Positions 57,228 to 64,000 of a stretch of 64,000 bases of DNA are shown here, piece by piece. Within the stretch, counting starts at the first letter, position 1; each line of letters begins with the position of its first letter. Under the pieces are notes generated by a model that was not told where the DNA came from, searched no databases, and saw only the letters and a list, made by a program, of their open reading frames with translations. The DNA comes from Mycolicibacter icosiumassiliensis (lineage in GTDB: Bacteria; Actinomycetota; Actinomycetes; Mycobacteriales; Mycobacteriaceae), in NCBI RefSeq assembly GCF_900078685.2, contig NZ_LT546166.1, forward strand, positions 3,737,754 to 3,801,753, read 5' to 3'. The position numbers were made by a program, and so were the translations under genes.

Positions 57228-58332
57228 CATCAATCGACGTGCCGTACCGAGCTTGCTGGCCGTGAGCGCCGCGCTGCTGTCCGGGTGCAGCGGGGGCCAT
57301 GACGCGACGGCCCCGAGCCACGCGGCACAGGCTCCGGCGTCCGGGGTGGACTGTGGCGGAGACCCGAACCTGAAGGCCAGCGGATCAACCGCTCAGGCCA
57401 ACGCGATGTCGCGGTTCGTCGCGACATTCAGCCGAGCCTGCCCCGGCCAGAGCCTGACCTACCAGGCGAACGGATCCGGTGCGGGCATTGACGAATTCAT
57501 GTCCGACCAAACGGATTTCGGTGGATCCGATTCGCCCCTGAGCAAGGGTGAATACGATCGCGCCCAGCAGCGCTGCGGCGCACCGGTATGGAACCTGCCG
57601 ATGGTCTTCGGACCGATCGCCATCGCGTTCCGCCTGGGTGGCCTGACCTCGCTGAATCTGGACGGCCCCACCGCGGCCAACATCTTCAACGGCACCATCA
57701 CCACCTGGAACGATCCCGCGATCGCCGCGCTCAACACCGGCGCCGACCTGCCCGCCCTGCCGATTCGGGTGGTGTCCCGCAGCGACGCGTCCGGGACCAC
57801 CGACAACTTCCAGCGCTACTTGGACACCGCGTCCGCCGGCGCCTGGGGCAAGGGGGCCGGACGAACGTTCAACGGCGCCGCCGGCCGGGCCGCCCACGGC
57901 AACGAGGGTGTCGCCGCGGCCGCGGCCGACCTGGAGGGGGCCATCACCTACACCCAGTGGTCGTTTGCCCAGAGCCACCACCTGGGCATGGCCAATGTCA
58001 TCACCTCGGCCGGCCCGGAGCCGGTCTCGATCAGCGAGGACTCGGTCGGCAAAACCATTTCGTCGGCCTGGTTCATCCGCGAAGGCAATGACCTGGCGCT
58101 GGACACCATCTCCTTCTATCGACCCAACCAGCCCGGCGCCTACCCGATCGTGCTGGCCACCTACGAGATCGTCTGCTCGAAGTATCCCGACCCACAGGTC
58201 GGAACCGCGGTGCGCGCCTTCCTGCAGAGTGCGATCGGCGACGGCCAGCACGAGCTGGCCGACCACGGCTACGTCCCCATCCCCGATGCGTTCAAGTCGC
58301 GCCTCTCGGCCGCCATCAGCGCGATCGCCTAA
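57220..58332 (+). CDS. PstS-like phosphate-binding lipoprotein
   Basis: 370 residues. The N-terminus ends in a lipobox LLSGC (Cys at about residue 22), so it is a membrane-anchored lipoprotein. The mature protein is a periplasmic-binding fold of the PstS type: LKASGSTAQANAMSRFV, QANGSGAGIDEFMSDQTDFGG, IFNGTITTWNDPAIAALNTG and VSRSDASGTTDNFQRYL carry phosphate-contact Ser, Asp, Arg and Thr. No pstC, pstA or pstB is nearby, so it is an orphan. GTG 57220 is chosen to keep the Arg-Arg signal N-region. A leaderless uORF overlaps the start. A PPE gene follows 19 bases downstream. Confidence 0.92.
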   Translation: MIDINRRAVPSLLAVSAALLSGCSGGHDATAPSHAAQAPASGVDCGGDPNLKASGSTAQANAMSRFVATFSRACPGQSLTYQANGSGAGIDEFMSDQTDFGGSDSPLSKGEYDRAQQRCGAPVWNLPMVFGPIAIAFRLGGLTSLNLDGPTAANIFNGTITTWNDPAIAALNTGADLPALPIRVVSRSDASGTTDNFQRYLDTASAGAWGKGAGRTFNGAAGRAAHGNEGVAAAAADLEGAITYTQWSFAQSHHLGMANVITSAGPEPVSISEDSVGKTISSAWFIREGNDLALDTISFYRPNQPGAYPIVLATYEIVCSKYPDPQVGTAVRAFLQSAIGDGQHELADHGYVPIPDAFKSRLSAAISAIA

Positions 58333-58351
58333 ACGAGCCACCACCACGGGT

Positions 58352-59464
58352 ATGCAGTCCGTAACCGCGCCCCCCGAGGTCTCCTCCGCGCTGGTCCACA
58401 CCGGTCCCGGCGCGAGATCCCTCATCGAGGCGTCGGGCGTGTGGCGGCAGCTCGGCACCCATCTGGACGAATACGCGGACGATTATCTCGCCACGCTGTC
58501 GTCGTTAGTGGACTCATGGCGCGGCCGTTCCGCGGCGGCAATGGTGCGGTCCGCCGAGCCCTACCTGGTGTGGCTGCGCGCCACGGCACAGCAGTGCCGA
58601 CGCACCGCCGCCTCGATCCAGTCCGCCGCAGCGGCCTTCGAAGCGGTCCGCACCGCGGTGGCCCCGACCTCGGCGATCCAGGCCAACCGCACTCGCCGCG
58701 TACAACTGCTGGCGACCAATCGGTTCGGGACCAACTCTGCGGCCCTCGCGGAGAACGAGAGCCAATACCTGGGCATGTGGACGAACAACACGGCCGCGAT
58801 GACCCGCTATCAGGCGGCCTCGGCGCAAGCCACCGCGGTGCCCTCGTTCAGCTCACCGACGCCGGCGACAGCGACCACCGGCACCCCCTCTGCCGATTCG
58901 ACTTTGGCGTCCTTGGAGTCGTCGCTGAGCGCGTTCGACCCCAACGCCAGTTGGTCCGGCCTGGCGAACACCTACGCCAACCAGTTCGTATCATCCGGAT
59001 TCCCGATCAACCTGCTCAGCTACCTTGCCCAGAACACCTCGGCCCAGGCGTTGCAGAACGTCAACTCCGCCATGGCGCAGGGCCTCGCCGAGGGCGAGTC
59101 CGCCTTGATCCCGGCGATGCCGCTCGGGGGGCTGGGCGCGCTGGGCGCCGCGGGCCTGTCCGAAATGCCTTCGGCCGCCATCGGTGTCGGGATGAAGGTG
59201 GGCCCGCTGACCGCGCCGCCCGCCGCGGCGGGATTTCTGGCCGCGACCCAGGCGCCGGTGCAGCTGGCGTCGTCGGCGGCACCGCTGCCCGCAAGCCAGT
59301 CCACGACGTTCGCCGGCATCCCGCCGATCATGCCGCCGATGGTGCCCCCATCGAATTCTGCGGGCAGCGGCTGGCGTAAACGCAAGCAGCAGAAGTACGA
59401 GGACCTGGAAGTCGGTTTGGAGCTGCGGGGACCGGTCATGCCCAAGCCGCCCTCTGCGGGCTGA
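58352..59464 (+). CDS. PPE family protein, orphan
   Basis: 370 residues. TAPPEVSSALVHTGPGARSL contains the Pro-Pro-Glu near the N-terminus, followed by the PPE helices (DSWRGRSAAAMVRSAEPYLV, WLRATAQQCRRTAASIQSAA, NSAALAENESQYLGMWT). The C-terminus ends GPVMPKPPSAG, like PPE proteins of the SVP class. No PE gene or ESX genes are nearby. PPE proteins are exported by type VII systems to the outer membrane and several have nutrient uptake roles. Its neighbour pstS-like gene ends 19 bases upstream and they look co-transcribed, so phosphate acquisition is an attractive but unproven role. Confidence 0.88.
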   Translation: MQSVTAPPEVSSALVHTGPGARSLIEASGVWRQLGTHLDEYADDYLATLSSLVDSWRGRSAAAMVRSAEPYLVWLRATAQQCRRTAASIQSAAAAFEAVRTAVAPTSAIQANRTRRVQLLATNRFGTNSAALAENESQYLGMWTNNTAAMTRYQAASAQATAVPSFSSPTPATATTGTPSADSTLASLESSLSAFDPNASWSGLANTYANQFVSSGFPINLLSYLAQNTSAQALQNVNSAMAQGLAEGESALIPAMPLGGLGALGAAGLSEMPSAAIGVGMKVGPLTAPPAAAGFLAATQAPVQLASSAAPLPASQSTTFAGIPPIMPPMVPPSNSAGSGWRKRKQQKYEDLEVGLELRGPVMPKPPSAG

Positions 59465-59470
59465 GCAGCA

Positions 59471-59794
59471 CTAGCCGTGATGGCGCGGGCAAAACGCGCT
59501 GACGCTGACCCCGACGAAGAAGCCGGCGTGATAGTCATCGAGCCGGCTGCTCTGCATCACCTCGGACACCACGTCGTTCTTCTGCCGACCGCCGTCGAGC
59601 TCGTCGCAGACCTCATGACCCGCCATGACCGCGGACTGCCCATTGGCGAAGTCAATGCCCTTGGAGTTCAGGGCGCCCAGGAAAGTGGTGTCGACCGCGT
59701 CGGCGTGCACGGCCGGAACCCTGATGAGGCCGACCAGCAGCACCAGGAAGATGATCGGCGAGAGCGCCAACCCGGGTGAGCGATCTGCGAGCAT
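59471..59794 (-). CDS. Secreted DUF732 protein
   Basis: 107 residues. A signal peptide (LALSPIIFLVLLVGLIRVPA, then VHADA) precedes the DUF732 domain: VDTTFLGALNSKGIDFANGQ, MAGHEVCDELDGGRQKNDVV and VGVSVSAFCPRH with the paired Cys residues. A GGGAGAAGGG ribosome site precedes ATG 59794. It is convergent with the PPE gene (six bases between the stops). The function is unknown. A second DUF732 gene lies at 50.6-51.1 kb. Confidence 0.85.
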   Translation of the reverse strand: MLADRSPGLALSPIIFLVLLVGLIRVPAVHADAVDTTFLGALNSKGIDFANGQSAVMAGHEVCDELDGGRQKNDVVSEVMQSSRLDDYHAGFFVGVSVSAFCPRHHG

Positions 59795-59942
59795 GGCCAA
59801 CCCTTCTCCCAAGCCGTGGTCAGGGCAATCATCTCACGCAACGCTAGGGTCGGCGACAGCCGCGATGCTGACGAAAACCGAAGGGGCAAAGGTTAATCCG
59901 GTAGTCATGTGCCCGAAACCCGGCGTTGCGGAGCTGTTAGCG

Positions 59943-60236
59943 CTACGACTGCGACGGCGCTGATCCCGGCCCGTCGTCGCCCGGGAAGTCGCCAGACGAA
60001 GTGGACCCGACGGTCCCCTCGTCGGCAGCTTGATCAGCGTCGGGGTGCTCAGGGTCGAACGATTCCGGCAACTTCTTGAGTTGCCGGTTCATCGACCACA
60101 CCAACCCGAACGTGCCGAGCATCAGTAGCACGATGACCAACAGCCCGAATGGACTGGCCTTGCCGAAATCCGGCCCGGTATCGCGCGGCACATCATCTGC
60201 CACTATCCACAGCACGGTCTGCACAGCGTGGTTCAT
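59943..60236 (-). CDS. Small single-helix membrane protein downstream of mca (Rv1083 type)
   Basis: 97 residues: an N-terminal segment, one membrane helix (PFGLLVIVLLMLGTFGLVWS), then a basic MNRQLKKLP and an acidic, low-complexity tail ending GPGSAPSQS. Its ATG overlaps the mca stop (ATGA, 60233-60236), so the two are translationally coupled. It is the positional equivalent of Rv1083; the function is unknown. Confidence 0.88.
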   Translation of the reverse strand: MNHAVQTVLWIVADDVPRDTGPDFGKASPFGLLVIVLLMLGTFGLVWSMNRQLKKLPESFDPEHPDADQAADEGTVGSTSSGDFPGDDGPGSAPSQS

Positions 60237-61105
60237 CCGTTGTCCTCGATCCCGGCGAACAGGTCCGTCTCCGGCAGGGTAACCGGCACCCGAGACCGAG
60301 CCAGCTCGAACTCCTCGGTCGGCCAGAGTCGCTGTTGCCACTCGATCGGCGCGGCGAAGAAGTCGCCGTTGGGGTCGATCTGCGTGGCGTGCGCGCGCAG
60401 CGCGTCGTCACGCTGGCTGAAGTAGTCGGCGCATTCGATACGAGTGGTCACCCGGTCGGCGAACACGTCATGGTCGGGCTGCCAGTGTTCCAGCCATTTG
60501 GCAAACGGGCCGACCTCACCGTTGCGAGCGAACTCGTCCTGCAACAGCTGCATCCGTTGCCGCAGAAATCCGTGGTTGTAGTAGAGCTTGGAGACCGACC
60601 AGGGCGCACCGGCCTGCGGATAAAGACGGTGGTCGCCAGCGGCCTCGAACGCGGCCACTGACACCTGGTGGCACCGGATGTGATCGGGGTGCGGATAGCC
60701 GCCGTTCTCGTCGTACGTGGTCATCACATGCGGGCGGAATTGGCGCACCGCCCGCACCAGGGCTTCGGTGGACACCTCCAGCGGCACCAGTGCAAAGCAG
60801 TCGTCGGGCAGCGGCGGCAGCGGGTCGCCCTTGGGCAAGCCGGAGTCGATGAATCCCAGCCAGTGGTGTTCCACCCCAAGGATCTCGGCGGCCTTGGCCA
60901 TCTCGTCGCGTCGGACTTCGGCGATCCGACCATGCACGTCGGGCAGGTCCATCGCGGGGTTGAGGATGTCGCCGCGCTCGCCGCCGGTCAGCGTCACCAC
61001 CATCACCTGGTGCCCAGCGGCGGTGTAGCGGGCCAGCGTGGCCGCGCCCTTGCTGGACTCGTCGTCGGGGTGGGCGTGCACCGCCATCAACCGCAGTCCA
61101 CTCAT
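60233..61105 (-). CDS. mca: Mycothiol conjugate amidase
   Basis: 290 residues of the LmbE/PIG-L metal-dependent deacetylase family. LMAVHAHPDDESSKGAATLA is the zinc site (HPDDE) and YDENGGYPHPDHIRCHQVSV carries the second His. It cleaves mycothiol S-conjugates to export mercapturic acids, detoxifying electrophiles and antibiotics. ATG 61105 (MSGLRLMAVH) matches homologs and has a GGAGGGA site upstream. Ortholog of Rv1082. Confidence 0.96.
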   Translation of the reverse strand: MSGLRLMAVHAHPDDESSKGAATLARYTAAGHQVMVVTLTGGERGDILNPAMDLPDVHGRIAEVRRDEMAKAAEILGVEHHWLGFIDSGLPKGDPLPPLPDDCFALVPLEVSTEALVRAVRQFRPHVMTTYDENGGYPHPDHIRCHQVSVAAFEAAGDHRLYPQAGAPWSVSKLYYNHGFLRQRMQLLQDEFARNGEVGPFAKWLEHWQPDHDVFADRVTTRIECADYFSQRDDALRAHATQIDPNGDFFAAPIEWQQRLWPTEEFELARSRVPVTLPETDLFAGIEDNG

Positions 61106-61260
61106 GCGCACATTCCCCGTTCCCTCCAGGTTCCTCCTGCCGGAACCCCGGACCGGACGCCTATAGTTCCAGATGGTTTCCGGCCCCCATCGTTACACCA
61201 CCTGCGGCGGGCGCGGTAATCGCTCCCGACTCCACCGTTAACCATGGGACACACCTCACG

Positions 61261-61683
61261 ATGACCGACTCCAAGCCGGCCCGATACGGGGATACCCAGG
61301 GCAGTGCCCTGCCCCGTCGGTTGCTGGCGATCGCCCTGGGCGCTCTGGCAATCGCCACCGTCACCGCCATCGCGGTGGTGGGCTACCAGCGCTTCGCAAC
61401 CGCGGAGGTCAAGGGCGAGCTGTACGGCTACGAGGTGCTCGACGACCAGACCGTCTCGGTTAAGTTCAGCGTGACGCGATCCGACCCGTCGAGCCCGGCG
61501 GCCTGCATCGTGCGAGTCCGATCCAGCGACGGCAGCGAGACCGGTCGACGTGAAGTGCTGATTCCACCGTCGGAGTCGGCCACCGTACAGGTCACGACGA
61601 CGGTGAAATCTTCCCAGCAACCTGTCATGGGCGACGTCTACGGTTGCGGCAGCGACGTCCCCGATTACCTACGGTCACCATGA
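61261..61683 (+). CDS. DUF4307 membrane-anchored protein (Rv1081c type)
   Basis: 140 residues: a short cytoplasmic N-terminus, one helix (LLAIALGALAIATVTAIAVV) and an extracytoplasmic immunoglobulin-like domain with FSVTRSDPSSPAACIVRVRS and a Cys pair (AACIV, VYGCGS). It matches DUF4307, conserved upstream of greA in mycobacteria. The function is unknown. It is divergent from mca with 155 bp between. Confidence 0.9.
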   Translation: MTDSKPARYGDTQGSALPRRLLAIALGALAIATVTAIAVVGYQRFATAEVKGELYGYEVLDDQTVSVKFSVTRSDPSSPAACIVRVRSSDGSETGRREVLIPPSESATVQVTTTVKSSQQPVMGDVYGCGSDVPDYLRSP

Positions 61684-61706
61684 TCTCGCGGTGGTACCCT
61701 GTACGG

Positions 61707-61734
61707 ATACACGGTTCCAGCTGGGACCGTGTAT
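61707..61734. terminator. 28-bp near-perfect palindrome upstream of greA
   Basis: ATACACGGTTCCAG and CTGGGACCGTGTAT form 14-base arms with one G-T mismatch and no loop beyond the centre. It lies 24 bases after the DUF4307 stop and about 70 before greA. It may terminate the DUF4307 transcript or be an operator or promoter element of greA; the zero-loop symmetry fits a protein-binding site slightly better. Confidence 0.5.
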
Positions 61735-61805
61735 TGCTGCATTAGAACGATGTCGCCCCCGCTGCCCCATGGCGCCGGATCCGACGACACAAGGAGCACA
61801 GTGAG

Positions 61806-62300
61806 ATGACGGACACCCAGGTGACCTGGTTGACGCAGGAGTCACACGACCGGCTCAAGGCGGAGCTTGACCAGCTGATCGCGAACCGTCCGGTGATCGC
61901 CGCGGAGATCAACGACCGCCGCGAAGAAGGCGACCTGCGCGAGAACGGCGGCTACCACGCCGCACGTGAGGAGCAGGGCCAGCAGGAGGCCCGCATCCGG
62001 CAGCTGCAGGAGTTGCTCAACAACGCCAAGGTCGGCGAGGCTCCGACCCAGTCCGGCGTGGCATTGCCGGGCTCGGTGGTCACGGTCTTCTACGACGGCG
62101 ACAAGTCCGACACCGAGACCTTCCTGATCGCCACCCGCCAGGAGGGCGTCAACGACGACAAGCTCGAGGTGTATTCACCGAACTCGCCGCTGGGCCACGC
62201 CCTGCTGGGCGCCAAGGTGGACGAGGAGCGCAGCTACACGGTGCCCAGCGGCAAGACCGTCAAGGTGACCCTGGTCAGCGCGGAGCCCTACCACTCCTGA
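61806..62300 (+). CDS. greA: Transcription elongation factor GreA
   Basis: 164 residues. The N-terminal coiled coil (HDRLKAELDQLIANRPVIAA; NDRREEGDLRENGGYHAARE with the acidic tip Asp-Glu region) reaches into the RNA polymerase secondary channel to promote cleavage of backtracked RNA. The C-terminal FKBP-like domain holds PLGHALLGAKVDEERSYTVP. An AAGGAG site precedes the ATG. Ortholog of Rv1080c. Confidence 0.97.
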   Translation: MTDTQVTWLTQESHDRLKAELDQLIANRPVIAAEINDRREEGDLRENGGYHAAREEQGQQEARIRQLQELLNNAKVGEAPTQSGVALPGSVVTVFYDGDKSDTETFLIATRQEGVNDDKLEVYSPNSPLGHALLGAKVDEERSYTVPSGKTVKVTLVSAEPYHS

Positions 62301-62324
62301 GGCCCCGTCGCGGGGGCTCGTCGC

Positions 62325-63485
62325 TTAGTCCAGCGCCTGCTTCAGGTCGGCGATCAGGTCGTCGATGTCCTCGATGCCTACCGACAGGCGCACCAAGTCG
62401 TCGGGAACCTCGAGTTGCGACCCCGCCGTCGACGCATGCGTCATGGCGCCGGGTAGTTCGATCAGCGACTCCACCCCGCCCAACGACTCGGCCAGGATGA
62501 AGATCTTGGTTCCGGCGCACAGCTTCTCGGCGGCGGCTCGGCCACCGCGCATCCGGACCGACACCATGCCGCCGAACCCGCGCATCTGTGCCGCGGCGAC
62601 ATCGTGGCCGGGGTGCTCCGGCAACCCCGGGTAGAGCACCTTGCTCACCGCGGGATGCCCGTTGAGGAATTCGGCGACCGCGGCGGCATTCTCGCTGTGG
62701 CGTTGCATCCGCAGCACCAAGGTCTTCAGTCCGCGCAGAGTCAGGTAGGCATCAAAGGGACCAGGTACCGCGCCTGCCCCGTTCTGCAGGAACGCGAAAG
62801 CAGCGTCGAGCTCTTCGTCATCGGTGACCAGCGCACCGCCCACCACGTCGGAGTGTCCGCCAATGTATTTGGTGGTCGAATGCAACACCACGTCGGCGCC
62901 CAGCGTCAGCGGCTGCTGCAGCGCGGGCGAGGCGAAGGTGTTGTCCACCAGTACCTTTGCGCCGGCTTCTTTGCCGATGGCCGCGATGCCCGCGATGTCG
63001 GCGATCGACAGCAGTGGATTGGTGGGGGTCTCCACCCAGATCAGCCTGGTTTTGTCGGTGAGCGCCCCGCGGACCGCGTCCAGGTCGGAGAGCGCCACCG
63101 GGGTGTGCGCCACACCCCACTGGGTGAAGACCTTGTCGATCAGCCGGAAGGTACCCCCGTAGGCGTCGTCGGGAATGATCAGGTGATCGCCGGGGCGCAG
63201 TATCGAGCGCAACGCGCAGTCCGTGGCGGCCATCCCCGAACCGAACGCCCGGCCGAATCGGCCGCGCTCCACCGCGGCCAGTGCCGTCTCGAGTGCGGCC
63301 CGGGTCGGATTGCCGGTGCGCGCGTACTCGTATCCGCCACGCAGGCCGCCGACGCCGTCTTGGGCGAAGGTGCTGCTGGCGTAGATCGGCACATTGACGG
63401 CCCCGGTTGCCGGGTCCGGACGGAATCCAGCGTGGATCGCCGTGGTGGACAGGCCCGTATTGCTGTGCGGTTGGCCCTGGCTCAA
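62325..63485 (-). CDS. metB: Cystathionine gamma-synthase/lyase family enzyme
   Basis: 386 residues of a PLP enzyme in transsulfuration. YASSTFAQDGVGGLRGGYEY, ARTGNPTRAALETALAAVE, VETPTNPLLSIADIAG and the Schiff-base region DVVLHSTTKYIGGHSDVVGG are present. A TTG start at 63485 is chosen because TTGA overlaps the pra stop by four bases and the sequence then matches homologs; there is no ATG or GTG in a suitable place. Translation is thus coupled to pra. Ortholog of Rv1079. It feeds the homocysteine used by MetE. Confidence 0.93.
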   Translation of the reverse strand: MSQGQPHSNTGLSTTAIHAGFRPDPATGAVNVPIYASSTFAQDGVGGLRGGYEYARTGNPTRAALETALAAVERGRFGRAFGSGMAATDCALRSILRPGDHLIIPDDAYGGTFRLIDKVFTQWGVAHTPVALSDLDAVRGALTDKTRLIWVETPTNPLLSIADIAGIAAIGKEAGAKVLVDNTFASPALQQPLTLGADVVLHSTTKYIGGHSDVVGGALVTDDEELDAAFAFLQNGAGAVPGPFDAYLTLRGLKTLVLRMQRHSENAAAVAEFLNGHPAVSKVLYPGLPEHPGHDVAAAQMRGFGGMVSVRMRGGRAAAEKLCAGTKIFILAESLGGVESLIELPGAMTHASTAGSQLEVPDDLVRLSVGIEDIDDLIADLKQALD

Positions 63486-64000
63486 CGGATCGGCAGGCAG
63501 ACGGTGGTCATGATCTTGTCGGCGATCGTCTGGCGTTTGGCGTCCCACAGCGGGAACAGGTATCCGATGCACAAGACCGCCCCGTCGATGATGTGTGCCA
63601 ACTGGCGCACGATCGACATCCCGAACCCGATGGGCTGGCCGGTGGCTTCGGAGACCACCTTGAACTTCAGCACCGACTTACCGATGCTCGATCCGGTCGT
63701 GCCCTGCCGATAGCCGAAGTTCCAAATCCCGTAGGCGAGCGCGGCCACCCAGCCCAAGAACATCAGCACCGCGCCGGTGCTCGACGGCGTGACCGTGCAG
63801 GCGAATCCGTCCGCGCTGGTGATGCACTCCTTGTCGGCCGTGGTACTGGCGATCACCGACGGGATGCCGTAGAGCACCAGGATCGGTAGGGCGTCGATGA
63901 AGTACGCGCCCACCCGGGTCAGCCAGGACGTGTAGGCCTCTTTTGGCAGCTGGCCCACCGCGTTTCCGGCCGGACCGGGGTACGCGCCGTAGCCCGGAGG
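63482..64000 (-). CDS. pra: RDD-family proline-rich antigen homolog, C-terminal part, cut by window edge
   Basis: The visible 172 residues begin within a Pro/Gly/Tyr-rich stretch (PPGYGAYPGPAGNAV) and continue with an RDD membrane domain: SWLTRVGAYFIDALPILVLY (Arg and Asp of RDD), VLMFLGWVAALAYGIWNFGY, GTTGSSIGKSVLKFKVV and SIVRQLAHIIDGAVLCIGYL. This is the layout of Pra (Rv1078). The N-terminal repeat region lies beyond the window. Its stop overlaps the metB TTG. Confidence 0.93.
   Translation of the reverse strand, partial: PPGYGAYPGPAGNAVGQLPKEAYTSWLTRVGAYFIDALPILVLYGIPSVIASTTADKECITSADGFACTVTPSSTGAVLMFLGWVAALAYGIWNFGYRQGTTGSSIGKSVLKFKVVSEATGQPIGFGMSIVRQLAHIIDGAVLCIGYLFPLWDAKRQTIADKIMTTVCLPIR

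Overview
The window is a high-GC actinobacterial chromosome segment, almost certainly from a mycobacterium. Evidence for this is a PPE protein, a PE-PPE-domain hydrolase, mycothiol conjugate amidase, a mycobacterial-type methylenetetrahydrofolate reductase, GTG/TTG starts, and a gene order matching Mycobacterium tuberculosis metE (Rv1133c) down to pra (Rv1078) read in reverse. Some M. tuberculosis neighbours are not here (zwf1/gnd2, vapBC32, mazEF3), while an Arr rifamycin ADP-ribosyltransferase, typical of environmental mycobacteria, is. No rRNA, tRNA, CRISPR array or intact insertion sequence was seen.

Layout. 1-5.4 kb: thiolase fragment, NAD(P)-binding protein, cobalamin riboswitch + metE, MTHFR and a MerR/VOC-stub/DUF1579-like operon. 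5.8-11.3 kb: lipid genes (crotonase, sterol desaturase-like hydroxylase, FadR-type regulator, DUF3556 membrane protein, acyl-CoA dehydrogenase). 11.3-16.9 kb: methylcitrate operon prpD-prpB-prpC and divergent prpR. 16.9-24.8 kb: acyltransferase, two alpha/beta hydrolases, adenylate cyclase, OsmC, then a resistance-like pair (a GNAT/aminoglycoside-nucleotidyltransferase fusion and arr). 25-39 kb: conserved housekeeping genes (ychF, ispH, xseAB, 3-beta-HSD, glpX, fum). 37.8-43.7 kb: accessory block (MFS transporter, TetR, DUF2236 oxygenase, CdaR-like regulator, PE-PPE hydrolase). 43.8-50.7 kb: deacetylase, phoH2, desA2, glyA, DUF885, coaA. 51-64 kb: membrane proteins, short-chain prenyl synthase, haemolysin III, ketosteroid isomerase, thioredoxin-domain protein, PstS + PPE, mca, greA, metB, pra.

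Themes. (1) Methionine and one-carbon metabolism is spread over the window: metE under a B12 riboswitch, MTHFR beside it, glyA and metB. (2) Propionyl-CoA, fatty-acid and sterol metabolism carries recognisable operators: palindromes like FadR, PrpR and KstR sites. (3) About twenty genes have a TANNNT-like -10 hexamer 6-8 bases before the start codon, so leaderless mRNA appears to be the default here. (4) Several genes look damaged or altered: a convergent prpR/doxX pair that lost both 3' ends and now reads through each other, an in-frame 22-residue gap in XseA, a membrane protein split at an 11-base G tract, a frameshifted Rv1111c-like gene and a 25-residue VOC stub with an intact ribosome site. 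These are the best candidates for new biology or for assembly errors.
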